From Nitzschia sp. pyKryTriq1 (taxonomy: Eukaryota > Bacillariophyta > Bacillariophyceae > Bacillariales > Bacillariaceae), in NCBI GenBank assembly GCA_956465555.1, contig OY101119.1:1054001-1118000 (forward strand): a stretch of 64,000 bases of DNA, in the 5' to 3' direction. Shown here piece after piece: positions 20,282 to 29,621 of this stretch. The position numbers were made by a program, and so were the translations under genes. Each line of letters opens with the position of its first letter. Position 1 is the stretch's first letter. The notes below the pieces were generated by a model. The model made no database searches. It was not told the DNA's origin and worked only from the letters and a program-made list of their open reading frames with translations.

Positions 20282-22162
20282 ATGAGCTATACTAACGCCA
20301 ACGCTAGTACGAATACGAACACTGAAACTCGTCCTTTGTCCGTCCCCATCATTTCCTTGATTTCCCCGACGGTTGTCGACGAGATCGATCGAGCGTGTTC
20401 GACGGTCGGTGCATTTGTTCTCATCGACCACGGAATTCCCACCGAACTGTTGGATGCCGTGCTCCAGACGGGGCATTCCTTTTTCGAGCTCCCCGAGCAA
20501 GTTAAGGAAAAGTACAATCTTCAAAAGTACGGCGCCAAATGGCGAGGCTACATGCCGGTCGGAGGAGAACGCTCAGTCCACGGCACGCTCGTGGACTACA
20601 AAGAAGGCCTGTACATGGGCGACGAGCACTCTCCGGAAGATCCCAAGGTCAAAGCTTCTATGCCCACCTTTGGAAGCAACGTCTATGCGGACGCGGAACT
20701 AGGCGAGATGCGACCACTCTTCAACGAGTATCACCAACGCATGAAGACACTGGGAGACACGATGATGGACACTCTGTCGCAGGCACTAGGACTCGAGACG
20801 TCGTACCTGCAGACGCACGTCACCAAACACGACCCGGTGATCTTGCCACGAATGTTTCGGTATCTTCCGCAGGCCCCTGACAGTCACGAAACGCAGTGGG
20901 GCATTGGAAGACATTCCGACTACGGCTTGTGGACGATGATTCTGACGGATCAACCCGGTCTCGAAATTCAAATCGAGGCAACGAAAGAGTGGGTTCCAGT
21001 GCCCCTAGTCGAGCACGGCATCATTATGAATGTGGGAGATGTCTTGGACCGTCTCACTTCGGGGCGATATATTTCACCCTATCACCGGGCGCGCAATAAC
21101 TCCTTCAAGAAACATCGACTATCCTTGCCCTTCTTCTATGATCCGGCCTGGGATGCCAATCTCTTGACCTTGCCTCTTGAGGAGGCCGCCGCGGTGAAAT
21201 TGAATCCACCACCACGCTGGGAACATACCAAGATTACTCGAGATCTCGATGGCTCCGTGGCCTATTCTGAATTTCTCGCCAAAAAGGTGGCCAAGGTCTT
21301 TCCGGATTTGGTCCCGCCAAGCTACTGGAAATCCCTTTCCAGTACGTCGGCCCCTTCCACTCGTCATGCTCTTATCGTGGAGAGCCCGGATATTGTAGTG
21401 ACGCAGCGAGTTGTCAAGGAACTTCAAGACTTTTATGAGGACAATCCACAAATCAAAGCCTCCCACGGCTGGTCTCATGTTCAGGCCGTCTATCACCATG
21501 CTTGTGAGGCAGTCATTTGTCACAAACCACCCTTGATTTCACAAACCGCCATGGAAATCCAATGTGCAGCCCTTTTGCACGATGTGGACGATCACAAGTA
21601 TTTTCCAGCGCACGAAGATTACGAAAATGCACGGGAGATTCTCGAGCGTGCCAACATACCCTCCAAAAGTGTCGAGACCATTCTGTACATGATTTCTTTG
21701 GTGAGCTGTTCGGAAAATGGCAACCATGTACCTTTGGAGATTCAAGAGTCTGGAAACTATCACTTGTTGATTCCCCGATGGTCCGATCGTCTCGAAGCCG
21801 TCGGTAAGGTGGGAGTCGTTCGTTGCTTTCAATACAATCAAGAACGACGCCGTCCTTTGGCGTCGCCTCGCTCCCCGCGAGCACAATCCCGGGAAGAACT
21901 CTGGGAATTGGCGACACCCCAACGATTTGAAGCCTATCAAGAAACCGGAAATTCGGACGATATGATCTCCCATTATTATGACAAACTCTTACATATTGCT
22001 TGTCCTCCCAAAGAGTTGGTCCGCAATTCGTATTTGGAACGCATGGCCGAAGAGTCCTCGAAAGAGTTGGTAGAAGTATGTCTGCGATTTGGAAAGACGG
22101 GACAAGTCGATGAAGACTTTATTCGGTGCCTTGCCGAAGAGTTGAATATGGAACAAGTATAG
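20282..22162 (+). CDS. Isopenicillin-N-synthase-like oxygenase fused to a YpgQ/YedJ-type HD phosphohydrolase
   Basis: This 626-residue intronless protein joins two enzymes. Residues ~20-340 are a 2-oxoglutarate/Fe(II) oxygenase of the IPNS/DOXC type: VPIISLI at the start, GAFVLIDHGIP, iron ligands H211 and D213 in GRHSDYG and H268 in YISPYHRA, and the R279-x-S281 cosubstrate pair in HRLSLPFFYDP. Residues ~360-600 are an HD domain: H399 in HGWSHVQAVYHHA, H433-D434 in CAALLHDVDDHKY, and D502 in RWSDRLEAVGKVGVVRCFQY, followed by SHYYDKLL. The order matches bacterial YpgQ/YedJ, metal-dependent phosphohydrolases reported to act on nucleotides. All predicted metal ligands are kept in both halves, so both may be active. 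There is no targeting leader, so it is probably cytosolic. Substrates are unknown. Confidence 0.88.
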   Translation: MSYTNANASTNTNTETRPLSVPIISLISPTVVDEIDRACSTVGAFVLIDHGIPTELLDAVLQTGHSFFELPEQVKEKYNLQKYGAKWRGYMPVGGERSVHGTLVDYKEGLYMGDEHSPEDPKVKASMPTFGSNVYADAELGEMRPLFNEYHQRMKTLGDTMMDTLSQALGLETSYLQTHVTKHDPVILPRMFRYLPQAPDSHETQWGIGRHSDYGLWTMILTDQPGLEIQIEATKEWVPVPLVEHGIIMNVGDVLDRLTSGRYISPYHRARNNSFKKHRLSLPFFYDPAWDANLLTLPLEEAAAVKLNPPPRWEHTKITRDLDGSVAYSEFLAKKVAKVFPDLVPPSYWKSLSSTSAPSTRHALIVESPDIVVTQRVVKELQDFYEDNPQIKASHGWSHVQAVYHHACEAVICHKPPLISQTAMEIQCAALLHDVDDHKYFPAHEDYENAREILERANIPSKSVETILYMISLVSCSENGNHVPLEIQESGNYHLLIPRWSDRLEAVGKVGVVRCFQYNQERRRPLASPRSPRAQSREELWELATPQRFEAYQETGNSDDMISHYYDKLLHIACPPKELVRNSYLERMAEESSKELVEVCLRFGKTGQVDEDFIRCLAEELNMEQV

Positions 22163-22870
22163 TGACGGCACTGGACTGGACTGGACTGGACTACCGTCGT
22201 CGTGTATCAATTAAAGTGAACGGGGCACCACTCTCACTCGTTCTTGTTGAGGGGTGATTCATGGATGGATGGAGTGTATTCTATTCTTCAGCTTCTCCTG
22301 TTCGATGCAAAGTGTCATCAAGTACCCAAAATATAGACTAGCCTAGATATAGATTTTCGAGCTAGCTACGTGTGTACTCGTAGTATACTATAATCCATCT
22401 ACTAGCGCTTGCTACTCGCTAGAGCTCTACTAGAATGAGTAAAAGGACACTGTGTCAACTAAGATCTGTCTACCGGTACAGTATTACTCTACTCTAGAGT
22501 CTGAGTACCTGGTACGCAACATTAGTTGAACGGGACTACTGACTCTCCGTCGTCGTCTTCGAGTTGTCGGAAGAAGAATTCATCATCGAATTTTGTTGTC
22601 GACTGATTTGACTGAATTTTTTCTGACTGCGACGGCCCTGCGCAGGCGGCCGGCACGCCTCTCGTTGCTGTTCGCTGATGTAACAAGCAAACAGCCAAAA
22701 AAACAAAAGCCCCCCTCCCCCCTCGACCATGAGCACATTCCATCCGAGTCCTTGTTGCGCTTGCATTGTTTCATCGACCTTGGACATCACGACGGCACCG
22801 CTCCGAATCCCAACAAAAGTGAAGCGTGTGTGCGTGCACAATCCTTGACGCATTCGTATATTCGTTCAAA
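22163..22870. other. Intergenic region before Nup85
   Basis: No gene is supported. A five-base CTGGA repeat occurs four times at 22170-22191, just after the stop of the fusion gene. CTCTAGAG-type and GTAC words occur at 22470-22515. In-frame ATG 22826 upstream of Nup85 is discussed with that gene. Confidence 0.45.
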
Positions 22871-25456
22871 ATGACGATGCCCGAAAAGAAAATACGCGCC
22901 GTAGCATGGGACCCAAAATCCCCCGCCACACTGATGATTCCATCAGTGGACCCCACTTCGGGGGGTGACGTTCAACAAATGGACACGTTTCTCTCCCATG
23001 ATGGTGTCGGTTGCAATGCGCACGAGACCTCTGCTTTAATGGAACTGTTGAATGCTCGCGATGCCTATATAGAAAGCGATGCTGGAGATGCAAGCGCCGT
23101 TCGATCCGTATCGCGAGCGTACCGCAAGGCGCTGGCCGATTGTGTCCGGGGCTGGGAGGCGGACGTGGCTGCGGAAGCAGAAAATGCCGCCACCGCCGAG
23201 GACATGGATGAGGAGGGCAAGGAGCAAGAGAATTTAGAGCTGTTGAAGATAGCCTATGCTGTCACGCACTTGTCGGAAACTTTCCTTTTGACGCCCGCCA
23301 ATGAATCCTTCATGGTGGACTACTATGAAAACACGTCGAGTCTACCAGGAGCTGTAACGGCAGAAACGGTTCGTTACTTGAGACTCCATCACATGGCTGA
23401 CCCTACAGCCTTTGTCGATGACGCAATCATGGAAGATCTAGAAAACTCCATGCAGCCAGATCAACTTGATGGTGGAGAACCCTACTGGAGTTTAGTTGAG
23501 AGCTATCTCGTAAGAGGTTGCTTGAATGATGCCTGGGCCTTGCTAAGTCGTCACTCCCTCCGACGACGCGCTGCAGAAGCGCTGACATTTGAGGGGCTTG
23601 ATGAGTATCAAGCCGCGACACTGGCACAGGATCAAGAAGGATTTCGGGCCCTGGAAGCACTCTTGCTCTCGGCACCTTTGCCAGGCGGACGAACGGACGA
23701 GTTTGATGCCGACTTTGAGTTGGACGAATACGTCGGCCGTGAGGAAGAGCTGTTAGAGGGCGTGCCGCCATCTGCTTTTCGTCTGTGGGAATCCAACACG
23801 AACAATCGCAGCTCGGGTGATTTCCCAGTCAGCTTTCAGGCGAATGCGGCCCTTCAAGTGTATCAGTCATGGCAACAAGCTGTCAAAGCACTGCCAGAGG
23901 TTCAGAGCCTCAAACGCCGGATCCCTCAACTCCAACGAATTTTTGCCATTTTGACGGGAGATTTTACTGGACTTGAATTTGAATCGTGGGCCGAGGAACT
24001 CTGTGCCGAGCTCATCTACAAGTTGCCAAACATTCGATTAGTAGACATGCACGTCAGAGCATCGCGTATCATGCAAAAGTATGATGCATCTGAAGGTCCA
24101 GGAGGGTTTGATGAGGTGATTCTTAGCGTCATGAAGGGCAACGCAGGTCGCGTGGTGGAAGTAATGCACGAATTGGGTGGAGGGAGTGGAGCTGCGCTTC
24201 CTGCTGTCATGGTACGTTGTCGTCCGCTTTGGCGGCTGTCTAGTGTTAGCCTCGACCGCTTTGAAACTAACCGTTGCCACTTTTTATCTGCAAAGACTTC
24301 TCTCCTTTGCAATCTGCTTGACGACTCTCGAATTATGCCAAAATTGTCGACCGAATACTCGATTCGGACAGAACTCTTGCTCAGTGCTGCCTTTGCAATC
24401 CGATCGTCCTTTGCCATCGAAGGGCATCCGGACGTTGGAACTCGCCTCGTCGTTCGACTTCTTCTTCCTCATATCAAAGTCGACAGTGACTTGAGAATCA
24501 CGGCCAATATGGTGGATACCCTGGAACATCATTTTCCGCAGACGGATGCGGAAGCCAATTCTTTGCTGGATATGTGTCGGAAATTGGTCGAGCGTAAGAA
24601 TACTCGCGTGTTGGATGGGTGTGTGAGTATCGCTCTGGCGCGCTATCGATATTTTCTCGATGATGCACGCCCTGGAGGTGCGGTGCATTGGCTTCTGACG
24701 GGGATGGACTTGGAAGCCTTGGCGCTTTACGGTGCCAAACGAACGGGTACTTGGCAGCAGGCCCTCGCCACAAGTGTATGCTACCGGGTGTTGGTGACAT
24801 TCTGTATGGAGACGTCAGAGTCTCTCCTCAAAGGATTGCTTGGAGAGGGAGAAGGGGTTTCCATCCTCTATGCACGGGGAAAAGAAATGGTGGTGGCCTG
24901 CGAGGAGTCAGAGGTTGCTTCCTACATTACAGCTGTGAAAGTACTGGAGTATGTTGTGACAATGGCAGGAGCCGTCGCGGAACGCAAGGATGACGCACTC
25001 GTGGCTAGTTGTATCATTTCCTGTTTGGAAGAGCGTACGAACGAAGAAGACGACGGGGTTGTTTCATGCTTGGCAAGGTCATCTATGCACTGGGATCTTA
25101 TTCGACTTGCCAAGGTCATTATTGGTCGCAATTCGGAACGGGAAAAAGTAGAAGAAATGCATCTGTTTACGGCTTCCTTTGACGTTCGTGGAATGCAGGT
25201 TCTTCTGGAGAAGTTGACTATTATCACTGCTGTACTCGAGATGGAGGGCCAACCTTCCTCTTCGGAAGATATTCAACAGATTCGACTGGCTTTTGCGGAA
25301 GGTCTGATGCGGGCTTTTGTCGCTGAAAATGCTGCAAAAAGGTTTGCTTCCAAACACACATCAATCGTTTCAGTGGAGGGAGTTTACGCCGCAGATCTGG
25401 GCAAAGTGAGCCGAGAAAAGCAAGAACTGGTGGTTCAAAATATGCTAGACTTTTAA
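22871..25456 (+). CDS. NUP85: Nucleoporin Nup85 (Nup107-160/Y complex)
   Basis: Nup85 is a scaffold subunit of the Y complex of the nuclear pore. The match runs end to end with animal Nup85: the N-terminal blade that completes the Seh1 propeller (KIRAVAWDPKSPATLMIP), SVSRAYRKALADCVRGW, ITHLSET-like AYAVTHLSETFLLTP, the crown helices YWSLVESYLVRGCLNDAWALLSRHS, FESWAEELCAELIYKLPNI, and a long alpha-helical tail. An intron at 24212-24295 (GTACGT donor, TGCAAAG acceptor) is 84 bp, a multiple of three, with no in-frame stop; I remove it because the 28 residues it would encode break a family helix and the joined text ALPAVMTSLLCNLLDD fits. I start at MTMPEKK; an in-frame ATG at 22826 would add 15 residues. 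Confidence 0.85.
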   Translation: MTMPEKKIRAVAWDPKSPATLMIPSVDPTSGGDVQQMDTFLSHDGVGCNAHETSALMELLNARDAYIESDAGDASAVRSVSRAYRKALADCVRGWEADVAAEAENAATAEDMDEEGKEQENLELLKIAYAVTHLSETFLLTPANESFMVDYYENTSSLPGAVTAETVRYLRLHHMADPTAFVDDAIMEDLENSMQPDQLDGGEPYWSLVESYLVRGCLNDAWALLSRHSLRRRAAEALTFEGLDEYQAATLAQDQEGFRALEALLLSAPLPGGRTDEFDADFELDEYVGREEELLEGVPPSAFRLWESNTNNRSSGDFPVSFQANAALQVYQSWQQAVKALPEVQSLKRRIPQLQRIFAILTGDFTGLEFESWAEELCAELIYKLPNIRLVDMHVRASRIMQKYDASEGPGGFDEVILSVMKGNAGRVVEVMHELGGGSGAALPAVMVRCRPLWRLSSVSLDRFETNRCHFLSAKTSLLCNLLDDSRIMPKLSTEYSIRTELLLSAAFAIRSSFAIEGHPDVGTRLVVRLLLPHIKVDSDLRITANMVDTLEHHFPQTDAEANSLLDMCRKLVERKNTRVLDGCVSIALARYRYFLDDARPGGAVHWLLTGMDLEALALYGAKRTGTWQQALATSVCYRVLVTFCMETSESLLKGLLGEGEGVSILYARGKEMVVACEESEVASYITAVKVLEYVVTMAGAVAERKDDALVASCIISCLEERTNEEDDGVVSCLARSSMHWDLIRLAKVIIGRNSEREKVEEMHLFTASFDVRGMQVLLEKLTIITAVLEMEGQPSSSEDIQQIRLAFAEGLMRAFVAENAAKRFASKHTSIVSVEGVYAADLGKVSREKQELVVQNMLDF

Positions 25457-25575
25457 GGAATACTCGTACGAGGAATGGATTGGTTGGCATCTACACAGCG
25501 ATCTCGAAGGAGGCGTGTTCTCGTATCTATTCGTACTCTATGACTTTTTCTAGCCGGTATTTTTTGCTTCGCTTC

Positions 25576-25989
25576 TTAATCCTTCTTGACAGTGACGATA
25601 AGAGGACCAACATTGTCCCCAGTGGCCTCGTTGTGCTTCACGTGTGTCGCTATTTCCAACAACAACAAGAAAATAATGTTGTTAGTCTCCTGACATTTCC
25701 GGGAATACAAGACGTACAAAAAATACACCACAACCAGCAATCACTACGCACCATCGCACAGAGGAAAGGTTCCCGAAAGCCAACAACGGCAGTAGACCTT
25801 CTTCCCCTTCTCGATCTCGTCCATCGTCGCAACCTTCGGGCTGTCAAGGTCGACTTTCAAGTTAATCTTGCCTTCACCTTCCATTGGCTCGTAGTCGCCA
25901 GCGGCAAGACGAGTCTGGACATGGTTGCTCGGGGCAACGGTGAAAGCAGTAGCTTGGCAAATGAGTAGGGAGGTAGCGATAAACTTCAT
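25576..25989 (-). CDS. Plastid-targeted CDGSH iron-sulfur domain protein
   Basis: Exons 25989-25752 and 25649-25576 flank a 102-bp GT-AG intron; the product is 103 residues. It opens with a signal peptide and an ASAFAP-like site (MKFIATSLLICQATAFTVAPS), so plastid import is likely. The domain reads [40 protein letters not shown]; the two CxC cysteines, the third cysteine and the histidine that hold a 2Fe-2S cluster are present. With the only canonical splice junctions I can find, the usual Gly of the CDGxH motif is Ala. CDGSH proteins move electrons or clusters. An open frame continues upstream to 26394, but that stretch has no family match and lies in a shared promoter. Confidence 0.8.
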
Positions 25990-26417
25990 CTTGGTCGAAC
26001 AGTAATGCCGGATAAATAACACAATTTGGGGAATGTTGTGAGGTCTGATGACTTCGCTTGTTTCTTTACCTTGCTCTCTCTGTCGCTTGATGGGTGGTGA
26101 TTGATGGCGATGATTGTCGTGCGCCGATCTCGAAGTCAATCTTCTTTGTTCCTGCTGTGTCCTGTGGATGACGCACGCGTGAAACGGATCTTTCCTTTTA
26201 GTCCAATTAATCAATAGCATTTGCGGTTTGCGGTAATATCCACGAACACAATCCGGGATTGAATTTGGATCTGGGATTTTTGAATTTGGAGATTTGGGGT
26301 TGGGGAAACCGAAGCGGCAGAAAGCAGAACCCTGTTGCCTCTTGGCATCACCCCAGCGGGCACCGAGCCCACAAAAGAGGCTTCCATTCTCCATTCAACA
26401 AAGAACAACGTGCTATC
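25990..26417. other. Divergent promoter region (CDGSH protein / HNH-like protein)
   Basis: Two genes diverge from this 428-bp gap, so it should hold both promoters. No gene is supported inside, though both flanking frames stay open into it. Confidence 0.5.
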
Positions 26418-27440
26418 ATGGTCATTTTGACATCTTCGAAGACTCTGTTCCTAGCGTCCTCCGCCGGTATTCTTGGTTTTGCTATTGCTGCAAGATTTGC
26501 TCATCGTTTTTGGAATGAGCGATCTGAGAGCAAAGATGATGGAGGCAACGACTACTCTAGCCCAGGAGAATATGAAGGTGGTCGGGACAAAGTACCCACG
26601 CATTTACAAAGACTTTTGTATAAGGAGAAGCGACGGAAGGAGAGCGTTCGATTCCTTGCCATGAAGAAGCCCATGTATGACAACATCGAAATGTACAGTC
26701 CGGACGATGCCCTGCTTTGCACAATTTCTGAGAAAAAGGCAGCATGGTACATTCGCAAGAATCTTGCGACCTGGAAGACAGAGAATAAATCAATACAGCT
26801 CCTATTTAAGCCACAAAAACAGTCTTCGGAAGCAAATACTTACAATCAATCGCATAAGAAGAACATCTGTGTTGTTTGTGGAGACTCTCAGAAGTTTATG
26901 CGACACTACGTTGTTCCTTATTGCTACCGTACACTCTTTCCGACAAAGTACAAAACTCACACACCACACGACATTGTCATCCTTTGCCCCAACTGTCATT
27001 TACACAGTGAGCAAGCCACTCAGAAACGACAGAAAGAGCTAGAAACGTCTCTCCGTCAAGATCCTACCACGTCGGATCCGCACATTCCGGACCGAAATCT
27101 TCGGAATGTCAGAAGTGTGGCGTCGGCCTTGTCAAAAAGGAGAGAAGAAATCCCACCAGAGAAGGTGATAGAATATGAAGTGCTTATCAAGCAACATTTT
27201 GGATTAGACTCGTCTGCATGGCTGTCAAAAGAACTGCTTCTGGAAGCCATGTCGATGGAGACCAGCATTCCAAACCCAAATTACATCCCAGGTCCTCTTG
27301 TGGTTGTAAGCGCCTTGGCGAGCGACGCAAACTCGATCGAGAAGTTCATTATTGAATGGAGGAACCACTTCGTTAAAACTATGCAGCCACGATTTCTACC
27401 AGTAGGCTGGAGTGTCGATAACCCTGTCCATATTGGTTGA
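26418..27440 (+). CDS. Membrane-anchored protein similar to the C-terminal region of EXD2 (HNH-like zinc/nuclease fold)
   Basis: The 340-residue intronless product starts with a hydrophobic helix (LFLASSAGILGFAIAARFAH, residues ~9-28). Its body resembles the C-terminal half of EXD2, not the exonuclease half: MYDNIEMYSPDDALLCTISEKKAAWYIRK matches the YDNCxLxAPDGxxLCTCDxxKAxWYL block of EXD2, and NICVVCGDSQKFMRHYVVPYCYRTLFP...SHDIVILCPNCH is the CxxC...H...H...CxxCH layout of an HNH-type fold. The DEDDy exonuclease domain that precedes this region in animals is absent. EXD2 sits on mitochondrial or nuclear membranes, so the kept anchor is notable. Function could be nuclease or zinc-dependent scaffold. 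The start at 26418 follows ATC and begins the hydrophobic helix. Confidence 0.7.
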   Translation: MVILTSSKTLFLASSAGILGFAIAARFAHRFWNERSESKDDGGNDYSSPGEYEGGRDKVPTHLQRLLYKEKRRKESVRFLAMKKPMYDNIEMYSPDDALLCTISEKKAAWYIRKNLATWKTENKSIQLLFKPQKQSSEANTYNQSHKKNICVVCGDSQKFMRHYVVPYCYRTLFPTKYKTHTPHDIVILCPNCHLHSEQATQKRQKELETSLRQDPTTSDPHIPDRNLRNVRSVASALSKRREEIPPEKVIEYEVLIKQHFGLDSSAWLSKELLLEAMSMETSIPNPNYIPGPLVVVSALASDANSIEKFIIEWRNHFVKTMQPRFLPVGWSVDNPVHIG

Positions 27441-27707
27441 GGGCGTTCAATGAGACAGGTTGTAACATCACGCAGTTCAAAACAGGAATGCACGCGTTTT
27501 AACTCGTAGACAACTGGACACGTCTGCTCTCTGTTGCAGACTGAACTTGTGTACTCGTAGTTTGACTAAAAACTATTGTGCTAATGACTATTGAATAGAA
27601 TAATGCTGTATGTTCCGTAAAACAAGCTGCCTACACAGTTATCAGTATGAACGAAAGCGGTCGCGCAGTAACTCACTTCGCTCAAAGCAAGTGCAAAACT
27701 ACTCTGT

Positions 27708-28856
27708 TTACTCGATGGTGAATCCATTCGCGCAGACATCGCCCTGCTTGGAAGCTTCGGCCATGAACTTCTTGCCTTGAGCCTTGTAAACCTTCTTGGC
27801 AGTTCGGGCAGCGCGCTTCTTGGCAAGAAGAGCTTCCCTGTTGGCAACGCGATCCTTCTCGGCAGTTTGGGCCATGCGCCTCTTGTTGGCCGCAAAGGGG
27901 TCGATCTTCTCCAACGCAGCAGTGTTCTTGAGAGGATTGGCCTTGGGGTCGTAAATCTTGTTGGCGGGCTTGGCGGGATTTACAATGGATTGAATTTCAT
28001 CGGAGTTGATGATACGGGCCAAGTCAGCGTTTGTCATGATGGCATCAGGAATACGCTTTCCGTTCTCGCCGTAGATTTCATCCAAGGAGTCCAAAGCAGC
28101 TTGAGACCAGACGCAGAAACGTCCCATGTGGCCACCAGGGGCCAATTGAAGGAGGTTCAAGCGGTCCACACAGCAGAGCTCGACACCGGGCAAGTTACGG
28201 AAAGCTTGCTCAACACCGTCGTTGGACTTGTAGATGACCAAAGGTCCACGACGCATGACATATCGGCGTCCACGCATCTTACCCTTACCGGCACGGATAA
28301 TCTTGGAGTCGCCAGCCTTCTCGACATCGTCGAGGGCACCGACAGCGGCAAGAATATCCTTGGCAACAGAGGTCTTCTTGGTGGACTCAACGGCAGTCTC
28401 CAAGACAAGAGGAACTTCGGGGACCTCATCGATAACGTGTCCACGAGCCATGACAAGGGCAGGGACGGCAGACGCAGCCAAAGCGGAAGCGACGGCGTAA
28501 CGCTTTTGGTTGATGTTGATCTTCTTGTGCCACTTGCGCCAGGTCTTGGTGGGAGCGAACATGCGTCCTCCACGGCACATGTTACCGAAGGCACCTTGTC
28601 CAGAGCGAGAAGTACCTCCTCCTCCTACACGGGGGATACGGGCGACAGCACGTCCAGTACCCCAAGAAGAGGCAACAACTTGCTTTCCAGCGCGGATGGA
28701 TACGGCATAAGCTTGACGATGGTTCTTGTTCATGTTCGTGTGGACGAATTGAACAATATCGGAACGAAGCGGGGCCGTCATGACAGCGGGGAGAGTAGTC
28801 TCTCCGGACTTGTCACCGGAGAGGGAGAAAACGCTTACGAGAGGACGGGCGGCCAT
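27708..28856 (-). CDS. RPL4: 60S ribosomal protein L4 (uL4)
   Basis: This 382-residue intronless gene codes for uL4, a large-subunit protein whose long loop lines the peptide exit tunnel. The start [12 protein letters not shown] and the blocks [85 protein letters not shown] and [15 protein letters not shown] follow eukaryotic L4 without gaps. The C-terminal tail ([19 protein letters not shown]) is the usual basic extension. An ATG at 28970 lies upstream in frame but the added 38 residues have no match. The opposite strand is open for 494 codons, an effect of codon choice in this highly expressed gene. Confidence 0.97.
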   Translation of the reverse strand: MAARPLVSVFSLSGDKSGETTLPAVMTAPLRSDIVQFVHTNMNKNHRQAYAVSIRAGKQVVASSWGTGRAVARIPRVGGGGTSRSGQGAFGNMCRGGRMFAPTKTWRKWHKKININQKRYAVASALAASAVPALVMARGHVIDEVPEVPLVLETAVESTKKTSVAKDILAAVGALDDVEKAGDSKIIRAGKGKMRGRRYVMRRGPLVIYKSNDGVEQAFRNLPGVELCCVDRLNLLQLAPGGHMGRFCVWSQAALDSLDEIYGENGKRIPDAIMTNADLARIINSDEIQSIVNPAKPANKIYDPKANPLKNTAALEKIDPFAANKRRMAQTAEKDRVANREALLAKKRAARTAKKVYKAQGKKFMAEASKQGDVCANGFTIE

Positions 28857-29089
28857 GGTGGATGGTTTGTTTTTATTCCAACAAGGGATTTGAATAGGCA
28901 GGAAGCAGAAGCGGAGGCACAGAAGAGAGCAGGCGCCGATGAGGCGGCAGAGGCAGAGAGGGAAACGCAAAACAAAATCCAGGGCCCAAAAGCACGCAAC
29001 TCTTTACCGTCTTACTATTATTTTTTTACTCCGACGACGACTCAGTCGATCACAAAACAAACGCAGCAGCGCAGGAGCACCCACCCCCG

Positions 29090-29193
29090 TGTACCGGTAC
29101 CTGGCTACCGAACCGGTCCGCTGCGTACCAGTACTCATACCAGTAGGGACAGGTACGGTACACCTGGTACAAGGACCATGTACCAGTACGAAC
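29090..29193. repeat. GTAC-rich palindromic tract
   Basis: It is made of words such as TACCGGTACC, CGTACCAGTACTC and GTACCAGTACG, related to those in other gaps. Confidence 0.7.
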
Positions 29194-29423
29194 TCCGTCA
29201 AGCGATAGGTGTGCGCACGCACGCGCGCGATAATAATTCCAGCCGTAGGCGCTGGTACTAAAATGTAGCTGCCGGATTTTGTTTTGGCGTTTTTTACCAA
29301 ATTCCGACGGGGAAGAACCACACAACGGGCGAATTGGGGTGGGAAACATTCGATCGACGCGAGAGTGAGAGAAGAATGAATGATGAAGCGGAGAAGGGCG
29401 AAGGAGCAAGCCTCTCGCTATTC

Positions 29424-29462
29424 TACTCTCTACTAGAGTAGAGAGAGAGAGAGAGAGAGAGT
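29424..29462. repeat. CTCTACTAGAGTAGAG hairpin with GA microsatellite
   Basis: A self-complementary CTCTACTAGAGTAGAG is followed by about a dozen GA units. Confidence 0.85.
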
Positions 29463-29621
29463 TGTTAGTACCCGACTACTTTTACTTTGTAATTCCCGTC
29501 TGCCGATAGCAATAGACATTGCATAAATATACTGCGGGTGGAGGATATGTTACGATGAGCTGTGAAAAGTTTCATGTATTTCTGTGACGATCTCTTCGAG
29601 AGTGAAAAATTTCGTTTTGTC

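Larger units (their letters stand above)
28857..29621. other. Divergent intergenic region (uL4 / pseudouridine synthase)
   Basis: No gene is supported. It holds a GTAC-rich tract (29090-29193) and a CTCTACTAGAGTAGAG hairpin that runs into a GA repeat (29424-29462). The uL4 promoter should lie close to 28870-29000. Confidence 0.5.

Noticed and set aside
25990-26394. Upstream extension of the CDGSH gene by 135 codons
   Set aside because: The added residues match nothing, would bury a clear signal peptide, and cover a shared promoter.
28157-28594. Minus-strand frame of 145 codons
   Set aside because: It is a second-frame shadow inside uL4.
27777-29261. A 494-codon open frame on the plus strand
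   Set aside because: It lies antisense to the whole uL4 gene. Its sequence has no family match and its openness follows from the codon bias of a highly expressed gene.
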